From NCBI GenBank assembly GCA_028710895.1, contig JAQTTH010000012.1:1-64000 (forward strand): 64,000 nucleotides of DNA, given 5' to 3'. Every line of letters begins with the position of its first letter. Position 1 is the first letter of the stretch. The position numbers and the translations under genes are program-made. The DNA is from Paludibacter sp. Its GTDB lineage: Bacteria > Bacteroidota > Bacteroidia > Bacteroidales > Paludibacteraceae. Of the stretch, positions 7,786 through 16,347 are shown piece by piece. Under the pieces are notes generated by a model. The model was not told the origin of the DNA. It ran no database searches and worked only from the letters and a program-made list of their open reading frames with translations.

Positions 7786-9102
7786 ATGCAAGTCATCAAA
7801 TATCCTACCCGTGACACATGGGCCTCGCTCCTTGCCCGTCCTGTTTTTGATAGTACATCGCTATTTGATACAGTTCAAAAAGTGCTCGACGATGTCCGTG
7901 CAAAAGGTGATAAAGCTGTAAAAGAATATACCGAGAAATTTGATAAAGTGACTCTTGATGCCATTGAAGTTACGAAAGAAGAGATGGCAGAAGCTGAAAC
8001 GCTTGTTTCTTCAAATCTGAAACAAGCCATTGAAATGGCCAGACGCAATATATGGAAGTTTCACTCCGAGCAACAACATGATTTACCCGAAATTCAGACT
8101 TCACCGGGTGTGTATTGCTGGCAAAAAGCCATTGCTATAGAAAAAGTAGGTTTATATGTTCCGGGCGGCACAGCTCCATTATTTTCAACAGTTTTGATGT
8201 TGGGTATTCCGGCTCAAATTGCAGAATGTAAAGAAGTTGTGCTTTGCACACCGCCAAACAAAGAAGGAAAAATTCACCCGGCAGTTTTATATGCTGCTAA
8301 AGTTGCAGGAGTACATCGCATATTTAAAATCGGTGGAACACAGGCTATTGCCGCTATGGCTTACGGAACTGAATCAGTACCTAAAGTGTATAAAATATTT
8401 GGTCCGGGGAATCAATATGTAACTGCAGCCAAACAACTCGTTTCGTTACGCGACGTAGCTATCGATATGCCTGCAGGTCCATCGGAAGTAGAAGTAATTG
8501 CCGACGACAGTGCAAACCCGGCTTTTGTTGCTGCCGATTTACTCTCGCAAGCCGAACATGGTGTAGATAGTCAATCAATATTAATTACTGTAAGCGAAAA
8601 AATCGTTGAACCCGTATTGGAACAAATTGAAATTCAATTGGAACAACTACCACGTAAAGAACTCGCTAAAAAATCATTGGAAAACAGCAAAATCATTGTC
8701 GTAAAAACGCTTGAAGAAGCTGTGGAAATGACAAACGAATATGCTCCGGAACACCTTATAATTTCAACGAGGTATTACATGGGCGTAGCATCAAACATTA
8801 TAAATGCCGGCTCTGTATTTTTGGGAAATTATACACCTGAAAGTGCTGGCGATTATGCTTCGGGAACAAATCATACGCTACCAACAAACGGATACGCAAA
8901 AGCCTATAACGGAGTAAATCTTGATAGTTTTGTACGGAAAGTTACTTTTCAGCAAATCTCTCAGGAAGGGCTTACAAACCTCAGCAACGCAATCATTTTG
9001 ATGGCTGAAAGTGAGGAATTAATGGCACATAGTAATGCTGTCAAAATCCGACTTGTTGAAGAAAAGGAAGTTGAAGTAAGAGAAAGCAGACACCCGAGAT
9101 AA
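7786..9102 (+). CDS. hisD: Histidinol dehydrogenase
   Basis: Catalyses the last two steps of histidine synthesis, oxidising L-histidinol to histidine with two NAD+ and a zinc ion. The 438-residue protein has the family pattern: KVGLYVPGGTAPLFST near residue 122, GGTQAIAAMAYGT, GPGNQYVTAAKQ, MPAGPSEV, LLSQAEHGVDSQ with zinc-ligand residues, and APEHLII near 322. hisC follows after 35 bp, so the two form an operon. The other histidine genes (hisG, hisB, hisH, hisA, hisF, hisI) are not in this window. Confidence 0.97.
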   Translation: MQVIKYPTRDTWASLLARPVFDSTSLFDTVQKVLDDVRAKGDKAVKEYTEKFDKVTLDAIEVTKEEMAEAETLVSSNLKQAIEMARRNIWKFHSEQQHDLPEIQTSPGVYCWQKAIAIEKVGLYVPGGTAPLFSTVLMLGIPAQIAECKEVVLCTPPNKEGKIHPAVLYAAKVAGVHRIFKIGGTQAIAAMAYGTESVPKVYKIFGPGNQYVTAAKQLVSLRDVAIDMPAGPSEVEVIADDSANPAFVAADLLSQAEHGVDSQSILITVSEKIVEPVLEQIEIQLEQLPRKELAKKSLENSKIIVVKTLEEAVEMTNEYAPEHLIISTRYYMGVASNIINAGSVFLGNYTPESAGDYASGTNHTLPTNGYAKAYNGVNLDSFVRKVTFQQISQEGLTNLSNAIILMAESEELMAHSNAVKIRLVEEKEVEVRESRHPR

Positions 9103-9137
9103 TTTTTTAGTAGGTAGTTTAGATTAAGAAGTACAAA

Positions 9138-10169
9138 ATGAACATAGATAATCTTTTAAGAGCCAATATACGTACCCTTCAACCATACTCTTGCGCTCGT
9201 GACGAGTTTAAAGGTGAGGCCTCAGTATATTTGGATGCCAATGAAAATCCGTACAACGCACCATACAACCGCTATCCCGATCCTTTACAATGGGAAGTAA
9301 AGGATGTATTATCAACAATCAAAAAAGTTCCTGCCGAGAATATTTTTCTTGGCAATGGTAGCGACGAACCTATTGATTTATTGTATCGTGCCTTTTGCGA
9401 ACCACGGATTGACAATGTGGTAGCCATTGAGCCTACATACGGCATGTATAAAGTCTGTGCTTCGATTAACGATGTAGAATACCGTAAAGTATTGTTGGAT
9501 GAAAATTTTCAGTTTTCGGCTGATGATTTGCTGAATGCTACCAATATCAACACAAAAATCATTTGGCTTTGCTCACCAAATAATCCCACAGGCAACAGTT
9601 TACAACGGGATGAGATTGTCAAACTACTCAATGCTTTTGAAGGAATTGTTGTGCTTGATGAGGCCTATATTGATTTTGCGTCGGAAGGAAGTTTCTCCGA
9701 ATTTTTAAGCGAATATCCGAATTTGGTCATTCTTCAGACATTCTCAAAAGCCTGGGGCAGTGCTGCCATACGGTTGGGAATGGCTTTTGCTTCTACTGAA
9801 ATCATCTATGTACTGAATAAAATCAAGTATCCATACAATATCAATATCCTGACACAAAAACAAGCGCTATTGGCATTGAAGAATGTCCAGCAAGTTGACG
9901 AATGGGTTAAAACATTACTTGCCGAGCGAGTTGTATTAATTCAGGAATTGGAAAAATTGCCATTTGTACAACATATTTACCCTACTGCTGCAAACTTTGT
10001 ATTAATCAAAGTACCCGATGCCAATGCTATTTATCAGAGTCTCGTTGAAAAAGGGATAATTGTACGCAATCGCAATACGGTTTCATTGTGTGTTGGCTGT
10101 TTACGCATCACAGTTGGAACACCCGAAGAGAATAAGATTTTATTGGAAGAATTGAAAAAATTCAACTAA
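9138..10169 (+). CDS. hisC: Histidinol-phosphate aminotransferase
   Basis: A PLP enzyme that transfers the amino group from glutamate to imidazole-acetol phosphate in histidine synthesis. It has 343 residues with the fold-type I pattern: NENPY near residue 35, the glycine-rich GNGSDEPID near 73, CSPNNPTGN near 146, DEAYIDF near 174, and the PLP lysine in TFSKAWG near 202. RLGM and the C-terminal arginine region [10 protein letters not shown] complete the domain. It lies between hisD and a small TfoX-like gene that starts 1 bp after its stop. Confidence 0.96.
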   Translation: MNIDNLLRANIRTLQPYSCARDEFKGEASVYLDANENPYNAPYNRYPDPLQWEVKDVLSTIKKVPAENIFLGNGSDEPIDLLYRAFCEPRIDNVVAIEPTYGMYKVCASINDVEYRKVLLDENFQFSADDLLNATNINTKIIWLCSPNNPTGNSLQRDEIVKLLNAFEGIVVLDEAYIDFASEGSFSEFLSEYPNLVILQTFSKAWGSAAIRLGMAFASTEIIYVLNKIKYPYNINILTQKQALLALKNVQQVDEWVKTLLAERVVLIQELEKLPFVQHIYPTAANFVLIKVPDANAIYQSLVEKGIIVRNRNTVSLCVGCLRITVGTPEENKILLEELKKFN

Positions 10170-10170
10170 A

Positions 10171-10449
10171 ATGCCAACCGATTTATCCCAATTACCAAAT
10201 ATTGGAAAGGATACAAAAGCAAAACTCATTCAGGTGGGAATTAGTTCGGCAGAGGAATTGATAGCCACCGGAACTGAACAGGCTTTTCTGCGACTTCAAA
10301 CGCTCGATCCGGGCGCTTGCATTCAGTTATTGTACGGATTACAAGGGGCAATTGAAGGAATTCAGGCAAATATGCTTTCAAGCAATATAAAGCAACAGTT
10401 GCTTGAATTTCATCGTATGGCAACAATTAATTCACAAAAAATTCATTAA
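10171..10449 (+). CDS. Stand-alone TfoX C-terminal-domain protein
   Basis: A 92-residue protein resembling only the C-terminal domain of TfoX/Sxy, a helix-hairpin-helix-like domain. The features are LSQLPNIGKDTKAKLIQVGI at the start, then a conserved pattern of AEEL, GTEQAFLRL, GACIQLLYGLQGAIEG. In Gammaproteobacteria the full protein regulates competence. This short form lacks the N-terminal domain, and its role is unknown. It starts 1 bp after hisC, so it is translated with the histidine genes. Family assignment is by pattern. Confidence 0.75.
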   Translation: MPTDLSQLPNIGKDTKAKLIQVGISSAEELIATGTEQAFLRLQTLDPGACIQLLYGLQGAIEGIQANMLSSNIKQQLLEFHRMATINSQKIH

Positions 10450-10477
10450 ATATCTTGGTATTTAGCAGTAGAAAATG

Positions 10478-10485
10478 TACTTTTG
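10478..10485 (+). promoter_or_regulatory. Promoter -7 element of the MaoC-like gene
   Basis: TACTTTTG is an exact consensus match. CTTG at 10454-10457 lies 20 bp upstream as a near -33 match. The predicted transcript start leaves a leader of about 65 nt before the ATG at 10557. Confidence 0.55.
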
Positions 10486-10556
10486 CACAAATTACACATT
10501 AGTGTGCAGAAACAAGAAAATAAAAATATATTTCATTTATAAAATCTACAAACTTC

Positions 10557-11021
10557 ATGAGCCAGATTATTATCAACAGTTTCGCGGAATTAGAACAATA
10601 CGTTGGAAAAGAATTAGGAGTGTCGGATTATATCACAATTACGCAGGAACAAATTAACCTATTTGCAGATGCAACTTTGGATCATCAATGGATCCATGTT
10701 GATACTGAAAGAACAAAAACAGAGAGTCCATACAAAACTACTATTGCACATGGATATTTAAATCTATCTATTTTGCCTTATTTGTGGGAACAAGTAGTAC
10801 AGGTAAACAATTCAAAGTTAACTGTAAACTATGGAATTGAAAGCTTACGATTCAATCAACCGGTTTTAGTAAACAGCGAAGTTCGCGTTCGCGCAAAGTT
10901 GAAATCATTGGTAAATCTGAGGGGTATTGCAAAAGCTGAAATTCAGGTGTCGCTGGAGATTAAAGATAATAAAAAAACGGCTTTAGATGCGACAATCGTT
11001 TTCCTATATCATTTCATCTAA
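10557..11021 (+). CDS. MaoC-like hot-dog dehydratase (NodN-like)
   Basis: A 154-residue single hot-dog domain. The (R)-specific enoyl-CoA hydratase signature is visible as ITQEQINLFADATLDHQWIH near residues 28-47, with catalytic Asp and His, followed by TTIAHGYLNLS. Members hydrate enoyl-CoA or enoyl-ACP intermediates. This one resembles the NodN-type subgroup, whose substrate is often unknown. It has its own promoter and a strong terminator, so it is a single-gene unit. Confidence 0.85.
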   Translation: MSQIIINSFAELEQYVGKELGVSDYITITQEQINLFADATLDHQWIHVDTERTKTESPYKTTIAHGYLNLSILPYLWEQVVQVNNSKLTVNYGIESLRFNQPVLVNSEVRVRAKLKSLVNLRGIAKAEIQVSLEIKDNKKTALDATIVFLYHFI

Positions 11022-11044
11022 AATACGCTACAAGAAATTATACT

Positions 11045-11078
11045 AAAAAGACAGAGCCGAAAAACTCTGTCTTTTTTT
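11045..11078 (+). terminator. Terminator after the MaoC-like gene
   Basis: AAAAAGACAGAG (11045-11056) pairs with CTCTGTCTTTTT (11065-11076) over an 8-nt loop, followed by T. Confidence 0.85.
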
Positions 11079-11133
11079 GTTACAGCTTAAAATAAAGAAT
11101 GGGAAACTGCTTTATTACATGAATTCAATCATG

Positions 11134-11141
11134 TATATTTG
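11134..11141 (+). promoter_or_regulatory. Promoter -7 element of the lipase-like gene
   Basis: TATATTTG matches TAnnTTTG exactly, 52 bp before the ATG at 11194. No -33 match was seen. Confidence 0.45.
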
Positions 11142-11193
11142 TACTCACAAACAGATAGTCTGATTTTGCATACTCAAAACCACCAATTCAAAA

Positions 11194-11898
11194 ATGATAT
11201 CTAGAAAATTCAGGCTTATCATTTCTCTACTAACGGTTACAATCATGGCTACTGCCACTCACAAAGTATATATTATTCATGGTTATGGAGGTTTTGGTTT
11301 GCAAATGGAGAAAATACACAATGCTATCCAAAAATCGGGCTATGAGAGCGAAAACTTTACATATCAGAGTTTCACAAAAGATATTGATTCAGTTGCAATT
11401 ACGTTATTTGAGAAAATAAGGAATGAAAATATTGATACCGTTTCATTTGTGACGCATTCTATGGGAGCATTGGTTGTAAGGGCACTATATCGGCATTTAG
11501 ATAAAAACATCCATTTTCCACAGATTTATAGATTTATAATGCTTGCCCCACCCAATAAGGGAACTCCGGTGGCCGATTTTTACAAAAACTATGGATTTAT
11601 TTTACCAATAGGCGGACCAAATGTTGAGCATATGACAACCGACTCAGCTTCGTATGCCAATCAATTACCAATTCCCACCTGCGAAGTTGGACTTATCCTG
11701 GCAATAACAGGCAAAAAACCTTGGTACAATCCCTTTATGAAGGATGATAATGATGGATTAATTTCGGCTAACTACGCTAAGCTGGGAATTGAAAAAGATA
11801 TAGTGGTCATAAAGTCTCAACATGCTGCTATGACTCAGAATAAAAAGGTAATTAAACTAATTCTTGAGTTCCTCAAAACAGGCTCATTTCAAGAATAA
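11194..11898 (+). CDS. Alpha/beta hydrolase, lipase-like
   Basis: A 234-residue serine hydrolase. The oxyanion-loop motif IIHGYGG is near residue 27 and the nucleophile elbow THSMGALVVRAL near 88. The segment PPNKGTPVADFY resembles PGAP1/triacylglycerol-lipase-type proteins. A late His (KSQHAAM near 209) may complete the triad. The first 22 residues are hydrophobic with basic residues at the front and could be a signal peptide or membrane anchor; an internal ATG gives a cytoplasmic form. The next gene starts 6 bp downstream. Confidence 0.8.
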   Translation: MISRKFRLIISLLTVTIMATATHKVYIIHGYGGFGLQMEKIHNAIQKSGYESENFTYQSFTKDIDSVAITLFEKIRNENIDTVSFVTHSMGALVVRALYRHLDKNIHFPQIYRFIMLAPPNKGTPVADFYKNYGFILPIGGPNVEHMTTDSASYANQLPIPTCEVGLILAITGKKPWYNPFMKDDNDGLISANYAKLGIEKDIVVIKSQHAAMTQNKKVIKLILEFLKTGSFQE

Positions 11899-11904
11899 AA
11901 CATT

Positions 11905-12621
11905 ATGAAAAAAGCAATTATCATTGGCGCAACATCTGGTATTGGCAGAGGTTTAGCCAAAATATTAGTCGAAAACAATTATCTCGTAGGTATTACCGGC
12001 CGAAGGACAAATTTATTAGAAGAAATTAAATCCGAGAAACCTGACAGCTATTTTATTGAAAACTTTGATATTTCGAATGCTGAAACCGTATCCTTCCATT
12101 TAGAAAAATTAGTTTCGATGCTTGGTGGGCTTGACATCTTAGTACTCAGTTCAGGAACAGACAATTTCAACAATTCTCTAAATTATGAAATTGAAAAACT
12201 GACTATTGCAACAAATGTGAATGGTTTCACGGCTATTGCCGATTGGTCATTCAATTATTTCAAATCACAACAACACGGACATTTAGTTGCAATAAGTTCT
12301 ATTGCCGGATTGCGTGGAAACAGGCAATCTCCGGCATATACGGCTACAAAAGCATATCAAATAATCTATCTGGAAAGTTTACGGGTAAAAGCAAAAAATT
12401 CAGGATTACCTATCTACATTACTGATGTTCGTCCGGGTTTTGTAGACACTGCAATGGCCAAAAGTGATATTCTTTTCTGGGTGGCACCTGTTGATAAAGC
12501 AGCGGGACAAATTTACAAAGCCATAGGGACAAAACGGAAAGTAGTCTACGTTACAAAGCGCTGGAAAATGATTGGAAATCTGGTAAAAATCCTTCCAAAC
12601 TGGATTATTGAAAAATTTTAA
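11905..12621 (+). CDS. Short-chain dehydrogenase/reductase
   Basis: A 238-residue NAD(P)-dependent oxidoreductase. The cofactor loop IGATSGIGRGLA is at residues 7-18, an LSSGTDN motif (NNAG equivalent) near 77, the catalytic serine in AISSIAG near 131, and the YxxxK pair in YTATK near 145. The order and size are classical SDR. The substrate is not predictable. It follows the lipase-like gene by 6 bp, so the two probably form an operon. Confidence 0.9.
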   Translation: MKKAIIIGATSGIGRGLAKILVENNYLVGITGRRTNLLEEIKSEKPDSYFIENFDISNAETVSFHLEKLVSMLGGLDILVLSSGTDNFNNSLNYEIEKLTIATNVNGFTAIADWSFNYFKSQQHGHLVAISSIAGLRGNRQSPAYTATKAYQIIYLESLRVKAKNSGLPIYITDVRPGFVDTAMAKSDILFWVAPVDKAAGQIYKAIGTKRKVVYVTKRWKMIGNLVKILPNWIIEKF

Positions 12622-12744
12622 TATCCTTTAAATCAATTCTACTCCAAAAACAAATAGAACATTTCTCATTGTAAGAATAATATCGTATTTTTACAGCACT
12701 TTTCAAATTTGAAATTAATATAAACATCACAAAAATAGATTGAA

Positions 12745-12954
12745 ATGAATCATTTAATGTTTTTAAATTTAGGTGCCGGCGAAATAATTCCTATCGTACT
12801 GATTATCTTATTATTATTTGGAGGAAAAAAAATTCCTGAATTAATGCGTGGAATTGGCAAAGGAGTTAAAAGCTTTAAAGAAGGCATGTCTGACATCGAA
12901 AATGAAATCAAAAGCGATGTAAAGAAAGAAGACAAACAAGATACAAGCAAGTAA
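12745..12954 (+). CDS. tatA: Sec-independent (Tat) translocase protein TatA
   Basis: A 69-residue membrane protein forming the protein-conducting part of the twin-arginine translocase. An N-terminal membrane helix (residues 9-21, [13 protein letters not shown]) is followed by the hinge [23 protein letters not shown] and an acidic, lysine-rich tail. A glutamate precedes the helix as in other TatA proteins. tatC begins 2 bp after the stop. There is no separate tatB gene, which fits a minimal TatAC system. A weak promoter element (TATTTTTA) lies at 12686-12693. Confidence 0.93.
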   Translation: MNHLMFLNLGAGEIIPIVLIILLLFGGKKIPELMRGIGKGVKSFKEGMSDIENEIKSDVKKEDKQDTSK

Positions 12955-12956
12955 AA

Positions 12957-13766
12957 ATGGGCGTGCTTAGCGAAAGTGAAATGACTTTTTGGGATCACCT
13001 CGATGAGTTACGTAAAATATTATTCCGAATTGCTGCTTTTGTAGGCATACTTTCTTTCGTGTTCTTTGCTTACATGAAAGAAATATTTGACAATGTCATT
13101 CTGGCACCCACCAGAAACGATTTTTTCTTATACCAATGGTTTAATCATGCCAGTAAAACAATACCTCTTTTTCCTGACTTTGTATTAGGAAATTTTCAGG
13201 TGAAAGTTATCAATATCAACCTTTCATCTCAATTTTTCATACACATGTCTACTTCGTTTTGGTTTGCATTAGTGCTTGGATTTCCATTTGTTATTTATCA
13301 ACTTTTCAGTTTCGTAAAACCGGCGCTCCACAACCATGAACAAAAAAATGCAGGTTGGGCATTTTTCTTTGGGAATATCCTGTTTTTTATTGGTGTATTT
13401 GTCGGTTATATAATTGTTTTTCCACTAACATTACGTTTTTTGGCTGGATATCAGCTCAGTACATATATCGAAAATAGTGTTTCCCTTGATTCGTACATGG
13501 ATAGCTTTCTTATGTTGTGTTTCATGATGGGATTGGTTTTCGAATTGCCGTTATTATCGTGGTTTTTGTCTCAACTTGGCATTCTGAACCGCGGTTTTTT
13601 CAATAAATTCCGTAAACACGCAATTGTTATTCTTTTAATTATTGCAGCTGTTGTTACTCCATCCGGTGACCCATTTACATTAATGGTTGTCTTTCTCCCA
13701 ATTTATATGCTTTGGGAAATAAGCGCTATAATTGTAAAGAAAAAGCCGGTTGAAAGTATTTCGTAA
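12957..13766 (+). CDS. tatC: Sec-independent (Tat) translocase protein TatC
   Basis: A 269-residue polytopic protein that recognises the twin-arginine signal. The N-terminal signature EMTFWDHLDELRKILFR contains the conserved HLxELR. The sequence then shows six membrane segments, and the conserved FVKPAL (residue 119 region) and FELPLL (near 194) motifs are present. Compared with E. coli TatC it has a longer first periplasmic loop (about residues 45-95). Substrates encoded next door support the assignment. Confidence 0.96.
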   Translation: MGVLSESEMTFWDHLDELRKILFRIAAFVGILSFVFFAYMKEIFDNVILAPTRNDFFLYQWFNHASKTIPLFPDFVLGNFQVKVININLSSQFFIHMSTSFWFALVLGFPFVIYQLFSFVKPALHNHEQKNAGWAFFFGNILFFIGVFVGYIIVFPLTLRFLAGYQLSTYIENSVSLDSYMDSFLMLCFMMGLVFELPLLSWFLSQLGILNRGFFNKFRKHAIVILLIIAAVVTPSGDPFTLMVVFLPIYMLWEISAIIVKKKPVESIS

Positions 13767-13798
13767 GATTAAGTTTAAACTCGAAAATATATAAATTT

Positions 13799-14734
13799 AT
13801 GAAACGAAGAGATTTTTTCAAATCTGCAGCACTTGCAGGTTTGGCAGCGGCATTTTCTCCCAAAGCATTTGGTGTAACATCTACAAGCAAAAGCCTTGCA
13901 GTTCAATCAGAACCAGATATGGTAGCTGTTATGGGTGGCGAACCCGCTGCCATGTTGACACGTGCCCTGAAAGAACTGGGCGGCATAGGTCATTATGTAA
14001 AAAAAGGAAATAAAGTTGTTATCAAGCCTAATATTGGTTGGGACAGAAAACCTGAACTGGCCGCAAACACGAATCCTGAATTAATAGGAACATTAGTGAG
14101 ACTATGCAAAAGTGCCGGTGCTTCCGAAGTAATTGTTTTTGACCACACTTGTCATGATTGGATTAAAAGTTATGCCAACAGTGGCATACAAGCTGCTGTA
14201 ACTGCTGCGGGAGGTAAAATGGTTCCGGGTAATGACGAATCATACTACCGCGAAGTTGATCTACCTCGTGGCATGAATTTGAAAAAGGCCAAAATTCATC
14301 AGGCTATACTTGATTGTGACGTTTGGTTTAATGTACCTGTTTTGAAGCATCACGGTGGAGCTAAGAACTCAATTTCTATGAAAAACCTGATGGGAATAGT
14401 TTGGGACAGAGGCGTTTTCCACAGAAATGATTTACATCAATGCATTGCCGATACAGCTACTTACCACAAAAGCCCGGCTCTAAACATTGTAGATGCTTAC
14501 CGAATAATGAAATCAAATGGTCCACAAGGAAAGTCTGAATCGGATGTCGTTATGCTCAAATCACTTATTATTTCACCTGATTTTGTAGCAGCTGATACAG
14601 CCTCCATGAAATTATTCTCGCAAGTGCAACCCACAGATATTAGCGATGTACGGCATATTGCTTTGGCTGAAAAACTGAAAGTCGGCACTCAAAACATTGA
14701 GAAATTAAATGTGAAACGAATTAAAATGAATTAA
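13799..14734 (+). CDS. DUF362 protein exported by Tat
   Basis: A 311-residue protein of the DUF362 family. The N-terminus MKRRDFFKSAALAG is a twin-arginine signal peptide ending near AFG, so the protein is predicted to fold in the cytoplasm and cross through the TatAC encoded just upstream. The mature part contains VVIKPNIGWDRKPE near 82 and VLKHHGGAKNSISMKNLMG near 185, which are typical of the family. Other DUF362 proteins are fused to ferredoxin domains. The biochemical function is unknown. The neighbouring Fe-S protein starts 13 bp later and is a likely partner. Confidence 0.9.
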   Translation: MKRRDFFKSAALAGLAAAFSPKAFGVTSTSKSLAVQSEPDMVAVMGGEPAAMLTRALKELGGIGHYVKKGNKVVIKPNIGWDRKPELAANTNPELIGTLVRLCKSAGASEVIVFDHTCHDWIKSYANSGIQAAVTAAGGKMVPGNDESYYREVDLPRGMNLKKAKIHQAILDCDVWFNVPVLKHHGGAKNSISMKNLMGIVWDRGVFHRNDLHQCIADTATYHKSPALNIVDAYRIMKSNGPQGKSESDVVMLKSLIISPDFVAADTASMKLFSQVQPTDISDVRHIALAEKLKVGTQNIEKLNVKRIKMN

Positions 14735-14747
14735 TCATTTCGACGTC

Positions 14748-16280
14748 ATGAAGTTCCTCAAAAATATACGTATCGTTTTATCCATTTTATTTTTTCTCCC
14801 GATTTTGGTATTTTTCCTTGATTTTACAGGAAAGTTGCCATTAGCTCTCCACCAATTTCTCAAAATACAATGGATTCCGGCGTTGCTGTCATTGAATTTT
14901 GTTGTTATTGGTATATTGCTGATTTTAAGCATTTTATTCGGTAGAATTTATTGCTCAGTTATTTGTCCGCTGGGTATTCTTCAGGATATTATTGAATGGA
15001 AATCAAAATTATTCAGAAAGAAAAAGAAGAAAAATCGCTTTCAGTTTTCAAAACCACAAAACATACTTCGTTATTCAATTCTCGGAGTCACAATATTGCT
15101 ATTTGTCTTTGGAAGCTCATTTCTTGTAATACTTTTAGATCCATATAGTACTTTTGGACGCATTGTTTCGCAACTTTTCCGACCACTACTCATTTGGGCA
15201 AATAACGGATTCGCCTGGGGGCTAAATGCGGTTGGCAATTACTCGTTTTACAAAGTTGAACAAATTGCTTTTATTCCGATTGCATTTATTATTGCCATTA
15301 TATTCTTCTTTTCAGTTGCTACGTTGGCTGTAAAGAATGGTCGATTATATTGTAACACCATTTGTCCGGTTGGAACCTTTCTGGGCTTATTGTCTAAGAT
15401 TTCCGTTTTCCGAATTGCATTTGAAGAGTCAACCTGCAACCGCTGTGGCTCTTGCGAAAAAAACTGCAAATCGCAATGCATTGACAGTGATACCATGACG
15501 GTAGATGACTCACGATGTGTTACTTGTTTCAATTGCTTGTCGGCATGTAAAAGAGGCGGAATAAAATATGACATCCGTTATAAGAAACACACTGCAAATC
15601 AGAATCAAGCTCCTGTAGATAATAGTAGACGCACATTTCTACTAGCTTCGGGAGCAGTTGTTGGCTCAATACTTATGGCAAAAGCCAATAATTTGAATCC
15701 TAAAAAAGACAGTATTCTATCCCGAAAACCAATAATGCCTCCGGGAGCACAAAACATCAATCACTTCAATGCACATTGTACCGGCTGTCAGCTTTGTGTT
15801 ACAAAATGCCCGATGCAGGTTTTAAAACCGGCATCGTTAGAGTATGGAATATCAGGTATTACTCAACCTCATCTGGTTTTTGCCACACATATTTTCTGCA
15901 CGTACGACTGTAACATTTGCTCATCAGTTTGTCCTACAGGTGCTTTACAACCAATTGCCATGGAACAGAAAAAGCTAACTCAGATTGGAGTTGCTAAACT
16001 GCGGATTGATATGTGCGAGGTAATTACTCACGAAACAGATTGTGGCGCGTGTTCTGAACATTGTCCAACGCAGGCTGTGCATATGATTCCATATAAGAAT
16101 GGACTTACTAAACCGGAAGTAACAGAAGATCTTTGTATCGGTTGTGGTGGTTGCGAATCAATATGCCCGGTTCGTCCTTATCAGGCCATTTATGTTGAAG
16201 GTTCTCAAACACAAGCAAAAGCAAAGAAACCGGAAGAAGCAAAGAAATTCGACAAAGTTATCGACGACTTTGGATTCTAA
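14748..16280 (+). CDS. NapH-like membrane Fe-S protein with internal twin-arginine motif
   Basis: A 510-residue protein that probably carries electrons across or along the inner membrane. Residues 1-220 hold about five membrane helices and two NapH/NosR-type CxxxCP motifs (C69/C73 and C202/C206). Two 4Fe-4S motifs follow (C230-C240 and C257-C267). At residues 294-305 there is an RRTFLLASGAVV segment leading into a short hydrophobic stretch, which is like a Tat signal inside the protein. After it come further clusters at C344-C354, C384-C395, C432-C439 and C463-C473. If the internal motif works, the second ferredoxin block would lie outside the membrane, next to the DUF362 protein. Confidence 0.88.
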   Translation: MKFLKNIRIVLSILFFLPILVFFLDFTGKLPLALHQFLKIQWIPALLSLNFVVIGILLILSILFGRIYCSVICPLGILQDIIEWKSKLFRKKKKKNRFQFSKPQNILRYSILGVTILLFVFGSSFLVILLDPYSTFGRIVSQLFRPLLIWANNGFAWGLNAVGNYSFYKVEQIAFIPIAFIIAIIFFFSVATLAVKNGRLYCNTICPVGTFLGLLSKISVFRIAFEESTCNRCGSCEKNCKSQCIDSDTMTVDDSRCVTCFNCLSACKRGGIKYDIRYKKHTANQNQAPVDNSRRTFLLASGAVVGSILMAKANNLNPKKDSILSRKPIMPPGAQNINHFNAHCTGCQLCVTKCPMQVLKPASLEYGISGITQPHLVFATHIFCTYDCNICSSVCPTGALQPIAMEQKKLTQIGVAKLRIDMCEVITHETDCGACSEHCPTQAVHMIPYKNGLTKPEVTEDLCIGCGGCESICPVRPYQAIYVEGSQTQAKAKKPEEAKKFDKVIDDFGF

Positions 16281-16292
16281 AATATTTCCACA

Positions 16293-16334
16293 AAAAAAAA
16301 GGTTTACTGAAATACATCAGTAAACCTTTTTTTA
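16293..16334. terminator. Bidirectional terminator between the Fe-S gene and the uracil permease
   Basis: GGTTTACTGA (16301-16310) pairs with TCAGTAAACC (16317-16326), flanked by A-runs on the left and T-runs on the right, so it can work for both converging genes. Confidence 0.85.
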
Positions 16335-16347
16335 TGGAAAAGAATTT

